This document shows, one piece after another, positions 23,688 through 32,626 of a stretch of 64,000 nt of DNA. Within the stretch, counting starts at the first letter, position 1; every line of letters begins with the position of its first letter. Origin of the DNA: Roseiarcus sp963709655 (lineage in GTDB: Bacteria > Pseudomonadota > Alphaproteobacteria > Rhizobiales > Beijerinckiaceae); contig CAVPXF010000004.1 in NCBI GenBank assembly GCA_963709655.1, positions 186,001 through 250,000 of the forward strand. The letters are read 5' to 3'. The translations under genes were made by a program, and so were the position numbers. A model generated the notes under the pieces. That model was not told where the DNA came from and did not search any database. It saw nothing but the letters and a program-made list of their open reading frames with translations.

Positions 23688-24875
23688 ATGGACGCCGAAT
23701 TCACCGCCGCAGCTAACGCAATCCTGCAACGGGCGGTAATGGCCGAGCTGCGCGTCCCCGGCGTCGTCGCTATGGCGACCGACCGGAGCGGCAATTTCTA
23801 TGAAGGGAGAGCCGGTGTGCGGCGCGTGGGCGCCCCACAGCCGATGACCTTCGACACCGTCTTTGCGCTCTTTTCCTGCACCAAAGCGATCACCGGGACC
23901 GCAGTCCTGCAATGCGTCGAGGAGGGGCGTCTCGACCTCGACGCGCCGGCGAAACGCTATGTTCCGGAGATCGGCGAGCTTCAGGTGCTCGACGGTTTCG
24001 ACGAGGCGGGCGGGCTCAGGCTCCGGCGGCCGAAGCGCGACATCACGACCGGCATGTTGATGCTGCATACCGCGGGCTTCGGCTATCCCTATTTCAGCGC
24101 GGCGCTGAAGCGGCTCGCCGCCGAGCACGGCCAGCCCGACCCACGCCTGGGATCGAAGCTTGGGCTGATGACGCCGCTCCTGTTCGATCCCGGCGAATCC
24201 TGGGAATACGGGCTCGGAATCGACTGGGCCGGCCAGGTGGTCGAGGCTGTCGCCGGCGAACGCCTCGACGCCGTGCTGAAGACGCGGGTGTTCGGGCCCC
24301 TCGGAATGGCCGACACCGCCTTCGTTCTCACCCCCTCGATGCGGGCGCGTCGCGCAGCGATGCACCAACGCGGCCGCGACGGCGGCCTTGCGCCGATCGA
24401 CTTCGAACTGCCGGAGGCGCCGGAAGTCTGGATGGGCGGCGGCGGCCTCTTCGGAACGGCCCCGGATTACATGCGCTTTCTGCGTATGTGGCTGAACGAC
24501 GGGACGGGGGAGGGCGGCCGCGTGCTGAGGCCGGAGACGGTCGCTTTGGCTGCGCGCGACAACCTCGCCGGCATGACGATCCGGCGCATGATCAGCGCCA
24601 GCCGCGGCCTGACGCACGACGCGGAGTTCTTCCCCGGGATGCCGAAGACCTGGGGCCTGACCTTCATGGTCAACGAGCACGACGCGCCGACTGGCCGCCC
24701 CGCCGGCTCGATCGGCTGGGCCGGCCTCGGCAACCTCTACTACTGGATCGACCGCAAGAACGGCGTCGCCGGCTTCTGGGCGAGCCAGTTCTTCCCGTTC
24801 ATGGATCCAGCTGCATTCGACGGCTTTGCCGCCTTCGAGACGGCGCTATACGAGGCGCTTAGGCGGCGGTCATAG
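23688..24875 (+). CDS. Serine hydrolase of the class C beta-lactamase family
   Basis: This is a 395-residue beta-lactamase/transpeptidase-like hydrolase. The nucleophile motif SxxK is FSCTKAITG. MLMLHTAGFGYPYF, EYGLGIDWAGQVVEAVAGER (the YxN-equivalent tyrosine in EYGLG), VFGPLGMADTAFVL and the late GWAGLGNLYYWIDRKNGVAG (equivalent of the HTG/KTG strand) fit the esterase-like members (EstB/LovD type). No signal peptide is present, so it is probably cytoplasmic and not a true beta-lactamase. The start is taken at 23688; an ATG five codons earlier is also in frame. Confidence 0.85.
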   Translation: MDAEFTAAANAILQRAVMAELRVPGVVAMATDRSGNFYEGRAGVRRVGAPQPMTFDTVFALFSCTKAITGTAVLQCVEEGRLDLDAPAKRYVPEIGELQVLDGFDEAGGLRLRRPKRDITTGMLMLHTAGFGYPYFSAALKRLAAEHGQPDPRLGSKLGLMTPLLFDPGESWEYGLGIDWAGQVVEAVAGERLDAVLKTRVFGPLGMADTAFVLTPSMRARRAAMHQRGRDGGLAPIDFELPEAPEVWMGGGGLFGTAPDYMRFLRMWLNDGTGEGGRVLRPETVALAARDNLAGMTIRRMISASRGLTHDAEFFPGMPKTWGLTFMVNEHDAPTGRPAGSIGWAGLGNLYYWIDRKNGVAGFWASQFFPFMDPAAFDGFAAFETALYEALRRRS

Positions 24876-25139
24876 GCAGTCTCGATCCGACGCCGGACGG
24901 GGGGAGGCGCGCCACAACGGCGCCGCCCGGATCCGCCGGCCGGCCTCGCAGTTAGCGCGGACCCGCCACGCGTTTGGTCGGGAAGCTCTACGCACCATTC
25001 GAGACAGCGTTTCGATCCATTCGACACTCGCCAATTCGGCCGTGGCTCGTATTCTTCGACAATCCGAGGAAGCCCAGCGCGAATCGCTGATTACGCCACG
25101 CGAGGCGATCCTGTTCCCCGCATGACTGGCCGCACCGCC

Positions 25140-26447
25140 TTAGCTGCTCGGCAACCCTGGAATGTCCGCGCCGAAAGTCTGCAAGAGCAGGATTACGTTC
25201 AGGAAAAGGATCAGAACGGTTCCGACGATCGCGGCGACATCGGTCAGCCGACTGTTGGCGAAGGCGCCCATTATGTCCTTGCGGCGCGTGAACATCAGCA
25301 GCGCGATGACCGGCACCGGCAGAGCAAAGCTCAAGACCACCTGGCTGATGACCAGCGCGTTGGTCGAATTGACCCCGAGCCAAACGACGACGAACGCGGG
25401 AATCATCGTAACCAGACGGCGCACGACGACCGGGATCCGGAAGCCCACAAAGCCCTGCATGATCAGCTGGCCGGCCATTGTGCCGACCGCCGAACTGGAC
25501 AGCCCGGACGCCAGCAGCGCTGTGAGGAACACGCCGGAGGCCGCGGCGCCGAGCAGCGGCGTCAACGTCGAAAAGGCAGTCTCGATTTCGGCGACGTCGC
25601 TGTGGCCCTCGTGGAATGCGCTCGCGGCCATCACCACCATCGCCATGTTCACGAGCCCCGCGACCGCCAGGGCGACCAGGACCTCGATGTTCGAGAACCG
25701 CAGCAACTGACGTCTCTCGCCATCGTTGCGCGCGGGCGCCCGATTCTGGGTGAGGCCGGAATGCAGGAAGATCGCATGCGGCATGATCGTCGCCCCGACG
25801 ATTCCGACGGCGATCGTCAAGGCGCCGGCGTCGGGCAATCGCGGGACGACGCTGCCGAACCCCGCCGCGGCCCAATCGACCGGCGCGATGAACATCTCGA
25901 CGAGATAGCAAAGCGCGATTGCGGCGACCAAGGCCCCGATAATCATTTCGATCGGGCGAAACCCTCGTCCCTCGAACATCAGAATGCCGTACGTCAATAC
26001 GGCTGTGACGCCCATGCCGGCGACAAGCGGGATGTGCAATAGCAGCGACAGACCGATGGCGCCGCCGAGGAACTCGGCAAGGTCGGTAGCCATCGCCGCC
26101 ACTTCGCTGACGATCCACATGGCGTAGACGACGGGCAGAGGAAAATGTTCGCGGCACATTTCGGCAAGGTTGCGCCCCGTGACGATGCCCAGCTTGGCCG
26201 ACAACGCCTGGAACAACATGGCGATGACATTGGCCAGGAGCACGACCCATAGCAGCGCATAGCCGTATTTGGCGCCGGCCTGAATGTTGGTCGCGAAATT
26301 GCCGGGATCCATATAGGCGATCGAGGCGATCACGGCGGGACCGGCGAACAGCAGCGGACTGAAACGGCGCGCCTTGCCGGCCAACACGTCGCGGATCGCC
26401 TCGACGGTTCGATCCGTTATTCCTGTTCGCGTCGCCGTGTCGCTCAT
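25140..26447 (-). CDS. mntH: Nramp-type divalent metal (Mn2+) transporter
   Basis: This 435-residue inner-membrane symporter takes up manganese, and also iron, with protons. About 11 membrane segments are visible. The metal site is intact: DPGNFATNIQAGAKYGYALL in helix 1 and GIVGATIMPHAIFLHSGLTQ in helix 6. The ATG at 26447 has AAGG just upstream; a longer in-frame start at 26492 would run into the operator. The gene is divergent from mntR, and a GTAGC-N4-GCTAC palindrome between them (26496-26509) resembles the MntR box, so Mn-dependent repression is expected. Confidence 0.94.
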   Translation of the reverse strand: MSDTATRTGITDRTVEAIRDVLAGKARRFSPLLFAGPAVIASIAYMDPGNFATNIQAGAKYGYALLWVVLLANVIAMLFQALSAKLGIVTGRNLAEMCREHFPLPVVYAMWIVSEVAAMATDLAEFLGGAIGLSLLLHIPLVAGMGVTAVLTYGILMFEGRGFRPIEMIIGALVAAIALCYLVEMFIAPVDWAAAGFGSVVPRLPDAGALTIAVGIVGATIMPHAIFLHSGLTQNRAPARNDGERRQLLRFSNIEVLVALAVAGLVNMAMVVMAASAFHEGHSDVAEIETAFSTLTPLLGAAASGVFLTALLASGLSSSAVGTMAGQLIMQGFVGFRIPVVVRRLVTMIPAFVVVWLGVNSTNALVISQVVLSFALPVPVIALLMFTRRKDIMGAFANSRLTDVAAIVGTVLILFLNVILLLQTFGADIPGLPSS

Positions 26448-26495
26448 GGACCTTATCCCCGTTCCCAGGAGGTGTGAATGCCTGCTATCCATAAT

Positions 26496-26509
26496 GTAGC
26501 CAATGCTAC
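26496..26509. promoter_or_regulatory. Probable MntR operator upstream of mntH
   Basis: GTAGC-CAAT-GCTAC is a perfect inverted repeat with a 4-base spacer. It has the same architecture as the enterobacterial MntR box (ATAGC-N4-GCTAT). It lies 49 bases upstream of the mntH start and between the divergent mntH and mntR genes. Confidence 0.75.
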
Positions 26510-26577
26510 GGCTTTGTCAATCGCCTCCGAAACATGGCGAAGCATGTAAACGCCAGCCAGAAATCATGGTTGCAGTT

Positions 26578-26593
26578 TACAGCCACGGCTGTA
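26578..26593. promoter_or_regulatory. Second palindrome of MntR-box design, upstream of mntR
   Basis: TACAGC-CACG-GCTGTA is a perfect inverted repeat with the same 4-base spacer as the box at 26496. It stands 69 bases before the mntR start. It may serve autoregulation of mntR, though the arms differ (CAGC instead of TAGC). Another inverted repeat, ACATG-N6-CATGT, is at 26532-26547. Confidence 0.5.
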
Positions 26594-26661
26594 TATCGAA
26601 GCCTGGGTTGACGCATCGTCGGACGGGCGCTGCGCCGCCGCCGCGACGAGAAGGAGGCGTT

Positions 26662-27153
26662 TTGCAAGCCAGGAAGCGCAGAGGCGGTCTCCGGGTCGAC
26701 AACCCGGACCTTGCCGGCGATCCCGTTTACGCCGATCGGTTCAGTAGAACGCGTACGGCGCGATCTACGTCAATGCTCGAGGACTACACCGAACTGATCG
26801 CCGATCTGATCGCGGTCAACGGAGAGGCGCGCACCACCGATATCGCGCGGCGGCTTGGCGTGACCCACCCGACCGCCAGCAAGACCATCGCTCGGTTGAA
26901 GCGCGAGGGTCTCGTCACAGCGCGGCCCTATCGGGGAATATTTCTAACCGAAGCAGGCGTTGCGATGGCCAAGAGCGCGAGTCAACGTCATAGGTTGGTG
27001 GTCGAACTGCTCATGGCGGTCGGAGCGCCGCGCGAAGCGGCGGAAGCCGATGCCGAAGGCATCGAGCATTATGTGTCCGCGGCGACGCTGCAAGCCTTCG
27101 AAGCGTTTCTGCGCAACGGCGGCTGTCGTCAACAGCCAGTCGATCGCCAGTGA
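26662..27153 (+). CDS. mntR: Manganese-responsive transcriptional regulator MntR
   Basis: This is a 163-residue DtxR-family repressor. The TTG at 26662 is chosen because a perfect AAGGAGG lies six bases before it. The order is helix-turn-helix (DIARRLGVTHPTASKTIARL then KREGLVTARPYRGIFLTEAG) after LEDYTELIADLIAVNGEART, and a dimerisation/metal domain with QRHRLVVELLMAVGAPREAA then DAEGIEHYVSAATLQAFEAF. The metal ligands expected in MntR (Asp in LEDY, the ARRDAEGMEHHV-type Glu/His) are present. It is of the short E. coli-like type without an SH3 domain. The gene is divergent from mntH. Confidence 0.92.
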   Translation: MQARKRRGGLRVDNPDLAGDPVYADRFSRTRTARSTSMLEDYTELIADLIAVNGEARTTDIARRLGVTHPTASKTIARLKREGLVTARPYRGIFLTEAGVAMAKSASQRHRLVVELLMAVGAPREAAEADAEGIEHYVSAATLQAFEAFLRNGGCRQQPVDRQ

Positions 27154-27303
27154 GCCCACGCCGTCGATTTACCATAAGCGGAAGGCCCATCGAGCGGCGA
27201 GGCTAATGGCGACGACCGCTGATAGCCAGCCGCAGGTTACCGCTTCCATCGCATCCCCTGAGAGCGAGACTTCCCCGTGTCGCGCCCAGCGGCAAATGGC
27301 CGA

Positions 27304-28458
27304 TCACGCAGCTTGGACAACGCATGGCGACACGAACAAGTGGCCCTTCCAGGCCCCCTGGATCGTGAGACCCGCGACGACCGTCCAGGCCACGGCCAAA
27401 GCCACCGCGAAGAGGGCGCCGACAACACCGAAAAAGGCGAGATCGAGCGACGCGCCGAGCCGCAAGGTGGCGGCCGTATAGACCCCGAGCGGGAAGGTGT
27501 AGCCCCACCAGCCGAGGTTGAACGGCACGCCCTCGCGGAAATACCGGATCGTGATGATCACGGCCAGCAGGAGCCACCAGACGCCGAAGCCCCAAAGCGT
27601 GAGCCCTCCGATCACGCCGATCCCTTGCGCGACCACGCCGACGGCGGCGAGCCCATGCGCGGCGAAGATCGCCGGCGCATCGCCGCCGAGAACTAGCAGG
27701 CCCAGCGCGCCTGTGCCGATCGGCCCGAGCGCGAGCCAGCTCGAGGCCGCCATGCTATTGGGCGGCAGCTTATGCAGCGCCATCCGCAGCGTGAGGATCG
27801 AGAGAATGCCGAAGGCAACCGGTACAGAATAGGCCCAGAGCGCGTAGCTAGCCGTGAGCACGGCGAATTGCGCCGCGCCGCTTGCGAGATGGGGCGCCAG
27901 AATGCCGCCGCTTGCGGCGGCGACCTCGGCCGCGACGACCGGCAGCAGCCAGACCGCGGTCATCTGATCGATGCTGTGCTCCTGGCGGGTGAACATCATG
28001 TAGGGGATGACGACGCCGCAGGCGAGCGACATCGCCACGTCGATCACCCAGAGTCCCGCCGCGATCGCGATTGCCCGCTCGCCGATCAGCGGCAGGCCGA
28101 ACACAATGAAGCCGTTGATGATGGTGGCGAGCCCCATCGGGATCGTGCCGAAAAACATCGAGACAACGCTGTGGCCAAAGACGCTTCGCGCCTCGCGCGG
28201 GAATATCGCCCAGAGGGCCGCATAGAGCGTCGAGAGGACCGCAAAGAGCGCGATGTTAGTCATCCACAACGCTTCGCCGACGCCGAACAGAGCCGATCCG
28301 ACCGCCGGGACCTGCGGCAGGATGAGCGCCAGAATGCCCGTCCCCATGGTGGCGGCGAACCAGTTCGGCGTGAACTGCCGGATCACTTCGCGCGGGTGGT
28401 CGAGGCGGCTCAGCGGCCGCATGCCGTCGATGACGTCGGCAAATGCGTCGAGGCTCAT
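27304..28458 (-). CDS. TDT family transporter (TehA/SLAC1-type anion channel/exporter)
   Basis: This is a 384-residue integral membrane protein with about ten helices. FTPNWFAATMGTGILALILP is the classic start of the tellurite-resistance/dicarboxylate transporter family, followed by FFGTIPMGLATIINGFIVFG and a late NLGWWGYTFPLGVYTAATLR. Members transport C4-dicarboxylates, sulfite, or leak tellurite-type anions. The start overlaps the stop of the LysR gene by ATGA, so the regulator and transporter are one operon. A LysR-coupled TDT exporter is often a sulfite exporter, which is a guess here. Confidence 0.88.
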   Translation of the reverse strand: MSLDAFADVIDGMRPLSRLDHPREVIRQFTPNWFAATMGTGILALILPQVPAVGSALFGVGEALWMTNIALFAVLSTLYAALWAIFPREARSVFGHSVVSMFFGTIPMGLATIINGFIVFGLPLIGERAIAIAAGLWVIDVAMSLACGVVIPYMMFTRQEHSIDQMTAVWLLPVVAAEVAAASGGILAPHLASGAAQFAVLTASYALWAYSVPVAFGILSILTLRMALHKLPPNSMAASSWLALGPIGTGALGLLVLGGDAPAIFAAHGLAAVGVVAQGIGVIGGLTLWGFGVWWLLLAVIITIRYFREGVPFNLGWWGYTFPLGVYTAATLRLGASLDLAFFGVVGALFAVALAVAWTVVAGLTIQGAWKGHLFVSPCVVQAA

Positions 28459-29327
28459 GGTTTCGGTCCTTTCATCAATTCGAGCAGGGCTTCGACAGCC
28501 TTATGACGGCGCCGCTCCTTGTGATGGAGGGCGAAGAACGTGCGGGGCGGCAGGTCGAGCGGGGCGGCGTGCAGGGCGCCGGTATTCAGCGCGTGGCGGA
28601 CGACGAGAGCGCTGAGCACCGCGACGCCCGCGCCCGCTTCGACCGCCGTCCGAACCGCCTCGTTCGAGGGCAGGGTCATGGTGATCGTCTGGGTCGAGGG
28701 ATCGACGCCGAGCGCCGCAAGCGCCGTCTCCGCGCTCGATCGCGTCCCCGACCCGGGTTCGCGGACGATCCACGATGCGGCGGCGAGCCGCTTCGCATCG
28801 ACCCGGTCGAACGGTGCGGCGGAGACCAGGACCAGCCGGTCCATGGCGACCGCGAGCCGGTCGAGCGCGGGGTCGTCGATTTCCGCCTCGACGAAACCGA
28901 GCGCCTCGTCGCCGCTCCGCACGCGCGCGGCCGCGCCTTCGCTGTTGTCGACCGAGACGTCGAGGGCGACGCCGGGGTAGCGCGCCCGGAACGCCGCGAG
29001 ATAGGTCGGCAGCCAGTAGCCGGCGATCGTCTGACTGGCGACGATGCGTAGCGTTCCGCGCCGGAGTGCGCCGAAGTCGGCGAGCGCAAGCTCCGCGCTG
29101 GCGGCCTGGCCGAGCACGGCGCGCGCCTCCTCGAGGAACATCCGACCCGCCTCGGTGAGCGCGATACCGCGCCCGACCCGGTCGAACAGCGCGACCCCGT
29201 GGCGCGCTTCCAGCGCCGCGATCGCCGCGCTCGCCGCCGATTGGGTGACGTTGAGGTCTTCGGCGGCGCGGGTCATGTGCTCGCGCTCGGCGACGCCGAC
29301 GAAGATGCGAAGTTGTTCCAGCGTCAT
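28455..29327 (-). CDS. LysR family transcriptional regulator
   Basis: This 290-residue regulator starts MTLEQLRIFVGVAEREHMTR at the ATG at 29327. The winged helix (AAEDLNVTQSAASAAIAALE followed by GVALFDRVGRGIALTEAGR) and a periplasmic-binding-protein-like effector domain are complete. It is encoded upstream of, and overlapping, the TDT transporter, so it likely controls that operon in response to the transported anion. It resembles the CysB/CbbR side of the family in its domain order, but the ligand cannot be read. The next gene upstream is divergent. Confidence 0.92.
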   Translation of the reverse strand: MTLEQLRIFVGVAEREHMTRAAEDLNVTQSAASAAIAALEARHGVALFDRVGRGIALTEAGRMFLEEARAVLGQAASAELALADFGALRRGTLRIVASQTIAGYWLPTYLAAFRARYPGVALDVSVDNSEGAAARVRSGDEALGFVEAEIDDPALDRLAVAMDRLVLVSAAPFDRVDAKRLAAASWIVREPGSGTRSSAETALAALGVDPSTQTITMTLPSNEAVRTAVEAGAGVAVLSALVVRHALNTGALHAAPLDLPPRTFFALHHKERRRHKAVEALLELMKGPKP

Positions 29328-29568
29328 GGCTTCCTGCTCACGGACCGACTCATGCGCCGGACCTATCAATCGGTCCAACGAGTTATTCTGGTCGTTATGA
29401 TCGTAATTCGTGATTGATTAACGCGTGCAGAGGGCGCTGCGCTCCTGCGGCGCTTCGGCGAATGCAGGCGGAGGGTTTCGGTGTGGTGTGCGTTCGTCCG
29501 GCGTAGCAGTGAAATTTTAACGGCCGTCCCGTTATTAATTGCGACCGCACGAAAAAGGCTGCTTCCCC

Positions 29569-31425
29569 ATGACGACCCTTCTCGTAAAGCGACAACATGC
29601 CCCATTCCTTGGATCTATTCGCGCACGCTTGATGGGAATTATTGCCCTGTTCGGCGTCGCGCTGATCGCCATGGTCGCCGCGCTCGCGTGGTTAGCCGCA
29701 CGCGACATCTACGCCGGCCGGCAGGACGAGCTGAGAACCGTCGTCGAGGTCGCGAGCAAGGTTATCCAACAACAATATGATGAATTCAAGAAGGGAACCA
29801 TCTCGGAAGCGGAGGCACAGCAGCGCGCCAAGGCGAGCATCCGCGCGATGCGCTACAACGCCAACGACTATTTCTTTGTCCAGGACAAAGGCATTGTGAC
29901 GATTGTTCACGGTGTGCGGCCGGATCAGGAAGGCAGGGACGGAAGCCAGCAAAAAGATCCGACTGGCAAGTATTTCGCCGTCGAGATGCGTAAGATTGCG
30001 GCGGAGCAAGGCCAGGGATTCGTCAGCTATGAATATCCCAAGCCGGGCGCGGCGATGGATCAGCCGTCGCCGAAACTGTCCTACGTCAAGTTGTTCGCGC
30101 CCTGGCAATGGACACTTGGCACAGGCATGTACATCGACGATATCGAAGCGATAGTCTGGTCGAGGGTGCTCTGGACAGCCGCGACCGCGCTGGCGTTGCT
30201 CATCGCCGTCGGCGGCTTCGCGAGCGTCGTCATGTTCCGCCTGTCGAATCGTCTCGCCGCGTTGAGCGCGGCGATGACGGCGCTGGCGTCGGGCGATCAC
30301 GATGTCGCGCTGCCCGTGGTCGCCGGCGCCGATGAGGTCGGCGACATGACGCGGGCAGTTCAGGTGTTCAAGCAGAACGCGGCGGAGCGGGCGCGGATGG
30401 AAGCGGAGGCGCTGGCCAATCGCACCCAGGCCGAGCGCGAGCGCGAGCGCTTAGCCGCGGAGCGGGCCAAGGCCGTCGAGGAGCAGGCGGAGGTCGTGCG
30501 CCGTCTGGGCGCAGGCCTGAAGGACCTTGCGGGCGGCGACCTCATGGCGCGGCTGGGCGAAGGCTTCGCGCCGGCCTACGCGCAAATCCGTGACGATTTC
30601 AACGAGGCTATCGACCGGCTGAGGGGCGCCGTCCTGTCGGTTGTCGAGAGCGCTCGCGCGATCCGAACCGGCGCGCAGGAGATCTCGACCGCCTCCGACG
30701 ATCTCGCCCGGCGCGCGGAACAACAGGCCGCGGGTCTGGAAGAGACCACCGCGACGCTCGGCGAAGTCGCCACGGCGGTGAAAAAGTCCGCCGAAGGCGC
30801 CGGCCACGCACAGCAAGTGGTGGCCTCGGCCGACAACGACGCCAAGCAGAGCGCCGTGGTCGTCCGCGAGGCGGTCGATGCGATGAGCACGATCGCCAAG
30901 TCCTCGCAGAAGATCAGCCAGATCATCGGCGTGATCGACGAGATCGCGTTCCAGACCAACCTGCTGGCGCTCAACGCCGGCGTCGAAGCGGCCCGGGCGG
31001 GCGAGGCGGGACGGGGGTTCGCCGTGGTCGCCTCCGAGGTGCGCGCGCTCGCCCACCGTTCAGCCGAGGCGGCCAAGGAGATCAAAGGGCTGATCTCCGA
31101 TTCAGCCGGCCAGGTCGACAAGGGCGTCGAGTTGGTGGCGGAGACCGGCCGGGCTCTCGCGCGCATCATGGAGCAGGTGACCGAGATCAACGCGGTGGTG
31201 GGCGAAATCGCCGCCGGCGCGAAGGAGCAATCGACCGCGCTGCAACAAATCAACAGCGCGATCGACGAGATGAATCAGGTGACGCAACAGAACGCCGCGA
31301 TGGTCGAGGAATCGACTGCGGCCGGCCATTCGCTCTCGGACGAATTGTCGCGGTTGGCGCAATTGGTCGGCCAATTCCGGGTTCGGCAGCCGGGGGACGA
31401 GAGGTCGCTGGCGCGCGCGGCCTGA
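29569..31425 (+). CDS. Methyl-accepting chemotaxis protein with a Cache sensor
   Basis: This is a 618-residue chemoreceptor. It has an N-terminal helix (LMGIIALFGVALIAMVAALA), a periplasmic single-Cache domain with RYNANDYFFVQDKGIVTIVH-type strand (NANDYFFVQDKG), a FVSYEYPKPGA segment and APWQWTLGTGMYIDDIEA. A second membrane helix near residue 200, two HAMP-like regions and the signalling hairpin tip (IIGVIDEIAFQTNLLALNAG then VEAARAGEAGRGFAVVASEV) follow. The protein ends REFR-less (RSLARAA), so no CheR-tethering pentapeptide. Such sCache_2 sensors bind small carboxylates. It is divergent from LysR and convergent with corA. Confidence 0.93.
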   Translation: MTTLLVKRQHAPFLGSIRARLMGIIALFGVALIAMVAALAWLAARDIYAGRQDELRTVVEVASKVIQQQYDEFKKGTISEAEAQQRAKASIRAMRYNANDYFFVQDKGIVTIVHGVRPDQEGRDGSQQKDPTGKYFAVEMRKIAAEQGQGFVSYEYPKPGAAMDQPSPKLSYVKLFAPWQWTLGTGMYIDDIEAIVWSRVLWTAATALALLIAVGGFASVVMFRLSNRLAALSAAMTALASGDHDVALPVVAGADEVGDMTRAVQVFKQNAAERARMEAEALANRTQAERERERLAAERAKAVEEQAEVVRRLGAGLKDLAGGDLMARLGEGFAPAYAQIRDDFNEAIDRLRGAVLSVVESARAIRTGAQEISTASDDLARRAEQQAAGLEETTATLGEVATAVKKSAEGAGHAQQVVASADNDAKQSAVVVREAVDAMSTIAKSSQKISQIIGVIDEIAFQTNLLALNAGVEAARAGEAGRGFAVVASEVRALAHRSAEAAKEIKGLISDSAGQVDKGVELVAETGRALARIMEQVTEINAVVGEIAAGAKEQSTALQQINSAIDEMNQVTQQNAAMVEESTAAGHSLSDELSRLAQLVGQFRVRQPGDERSLARAA

Positions 31426-31517
31426 AGCGCGCCGTCGACCACCAGCTTCGCTGGCCTCGGCGCCGCGTTCGGCGGGCGCGGGCTTGGCCCGGGCGCAGGG
31501 GCGGGGCGCTCCGCGGC

Positions 31518-32522
31518 TCAGAGCCACTTCTTCCAGCGGAAGAACACATAGGGCAGCACCGCGGCGCAGATCATCAGGACGATCGCCAGCGGATAGCCGA
31601 GATCCCATTGGAGTTCCGGCATCTCCTTGAAATTCATGCCGTAGATCGAGGCGATGACGGTCGGCGGCATGAAGATCACCGCCAGCACCGAGAAGAGCTT
31701 GATGATGTCGTTTTGCGCCAGATTGATCAGGCCCATCGTCGCGTCGAGCAGGAACTGCACCTTTTGCGCCTTGAAGCTCGCATCCTCTTCGAGCGACTGC
31801 AGGTCGCGCAGCGCCGTCTTGGTCGCCGCCCGAACCGCCTTCTGCGCCTTGTCCGGCTTCACCCCGTCGCCGTTCGCGTCCGCCGCCAGAAACAGCAGCA
31901 GCCGCTCGATCGACACCATGCTTTCGCGCAGATTGGAGACCTTCTCGTCCTCGCGGCCGAGGTCCCACAGCGTGTCGGAATAGATCTGGTTGCGGTTCTC
32001 CTTGTTCTCCTTGGCGTGAAACACCCGGCTCGCAATCCTGTCCAGGCTGACGCCAGCCTGGCTCAGCGCCCGCGCCGAGCGGTTGATCGCGGTGTTGACG
32101 AGCCCGATCGCGACCGCATCCGGCGACCGCGGCGCCGTCGATGACTTGCAGAGCTTCTGCCCAAAGATGTCGAAGGATTCGCAGGCGTGGTAGCGCACCG
32201 TGACGAGCACGGCCGGCGCGACGACGAACGTGACGTCGGTGACGTCGGGCGTGTCCTGAGGCTCGCTGATCACGCTCGCCTGGAGATAGCGGACGCCGTT
32301 CTCGGCGTAGTGCGATTCCGCGGGCTCGGCATACTCCGGGTCTGCGCGAGTGGGAATCGTCGCGCCGACATAGTGCTGGACCTTAAGGTCCTCCTCGACG
32401 GTCGGTTCGATCATGTCGATCCAGATCGAGCCCGTCGGGATCTCCTCGGCCGCATCGAGGGTCTTGCGCACGAAGGCCCCAGGCTGCGCCGGCCCGCGCG
32501 CCGGAAAGTGGACGACGATCAA
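31518..32522 (-). CDS. corA: CorA family magnesium/cobalt transporter
   Basis: This 334-residue protein forms pentameric Mg2+ channels. The signature YGMNF in ASIYGMNFKEMPELQWDLGY joins two C-terminal membrane helices (LFSVLAVIFMPPTVIASI and PLAIVLMICAAVLPYVFF), and the end is basic (RWKKWL). The long cytoplasmic stalk helix is present (RESMVSIERLLLFLAADANG). I take the TTG at 32522 as start because GGGGAG lies seven bases before it; a TTG five codons earlier would overlap that site. It is convergent with the chemoreceptor gene. Confidence 0.93.
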   Translation of the reverse strand: MIVVHFPARGPAQPGAFVRKTLDAAEEIPTGSIWIDMIEPTVEEDLKVQHYVGATIPTRADPEYAEPAESHYAENGVRYLQASVISEPQDTPDVTDVTFVVAPAVLVTVRYHACESFDIFGQKLCKSSTAPRSPDAVAIGLVNTAINRSARALSQAGVSLDRIASRVFHAKENKENRNQIYSDTLWDLGREDEKVSNLRESMVSIERLLLFLAADANGDGVKPDKAQKAVRAATKTALRDLQSLEEDASFKAQKVQFLLDATMGLINLAQNDIIKLFSVLAVIFMPPTVIASIYGMNFKEMPELQWDLGYPLAIVLMICAAVLPYVFFRWKKWL

Positions 32523-32626
32523 AGCTTTGCTCCCCAATATCCAACCGATGGCCTCGCACAGGTTCTTATCAGTTTAGCGACACACGCCCTCGCGCCGTCG
32601 GCGCGTCGAACGGTCCGCGAGGCGGT

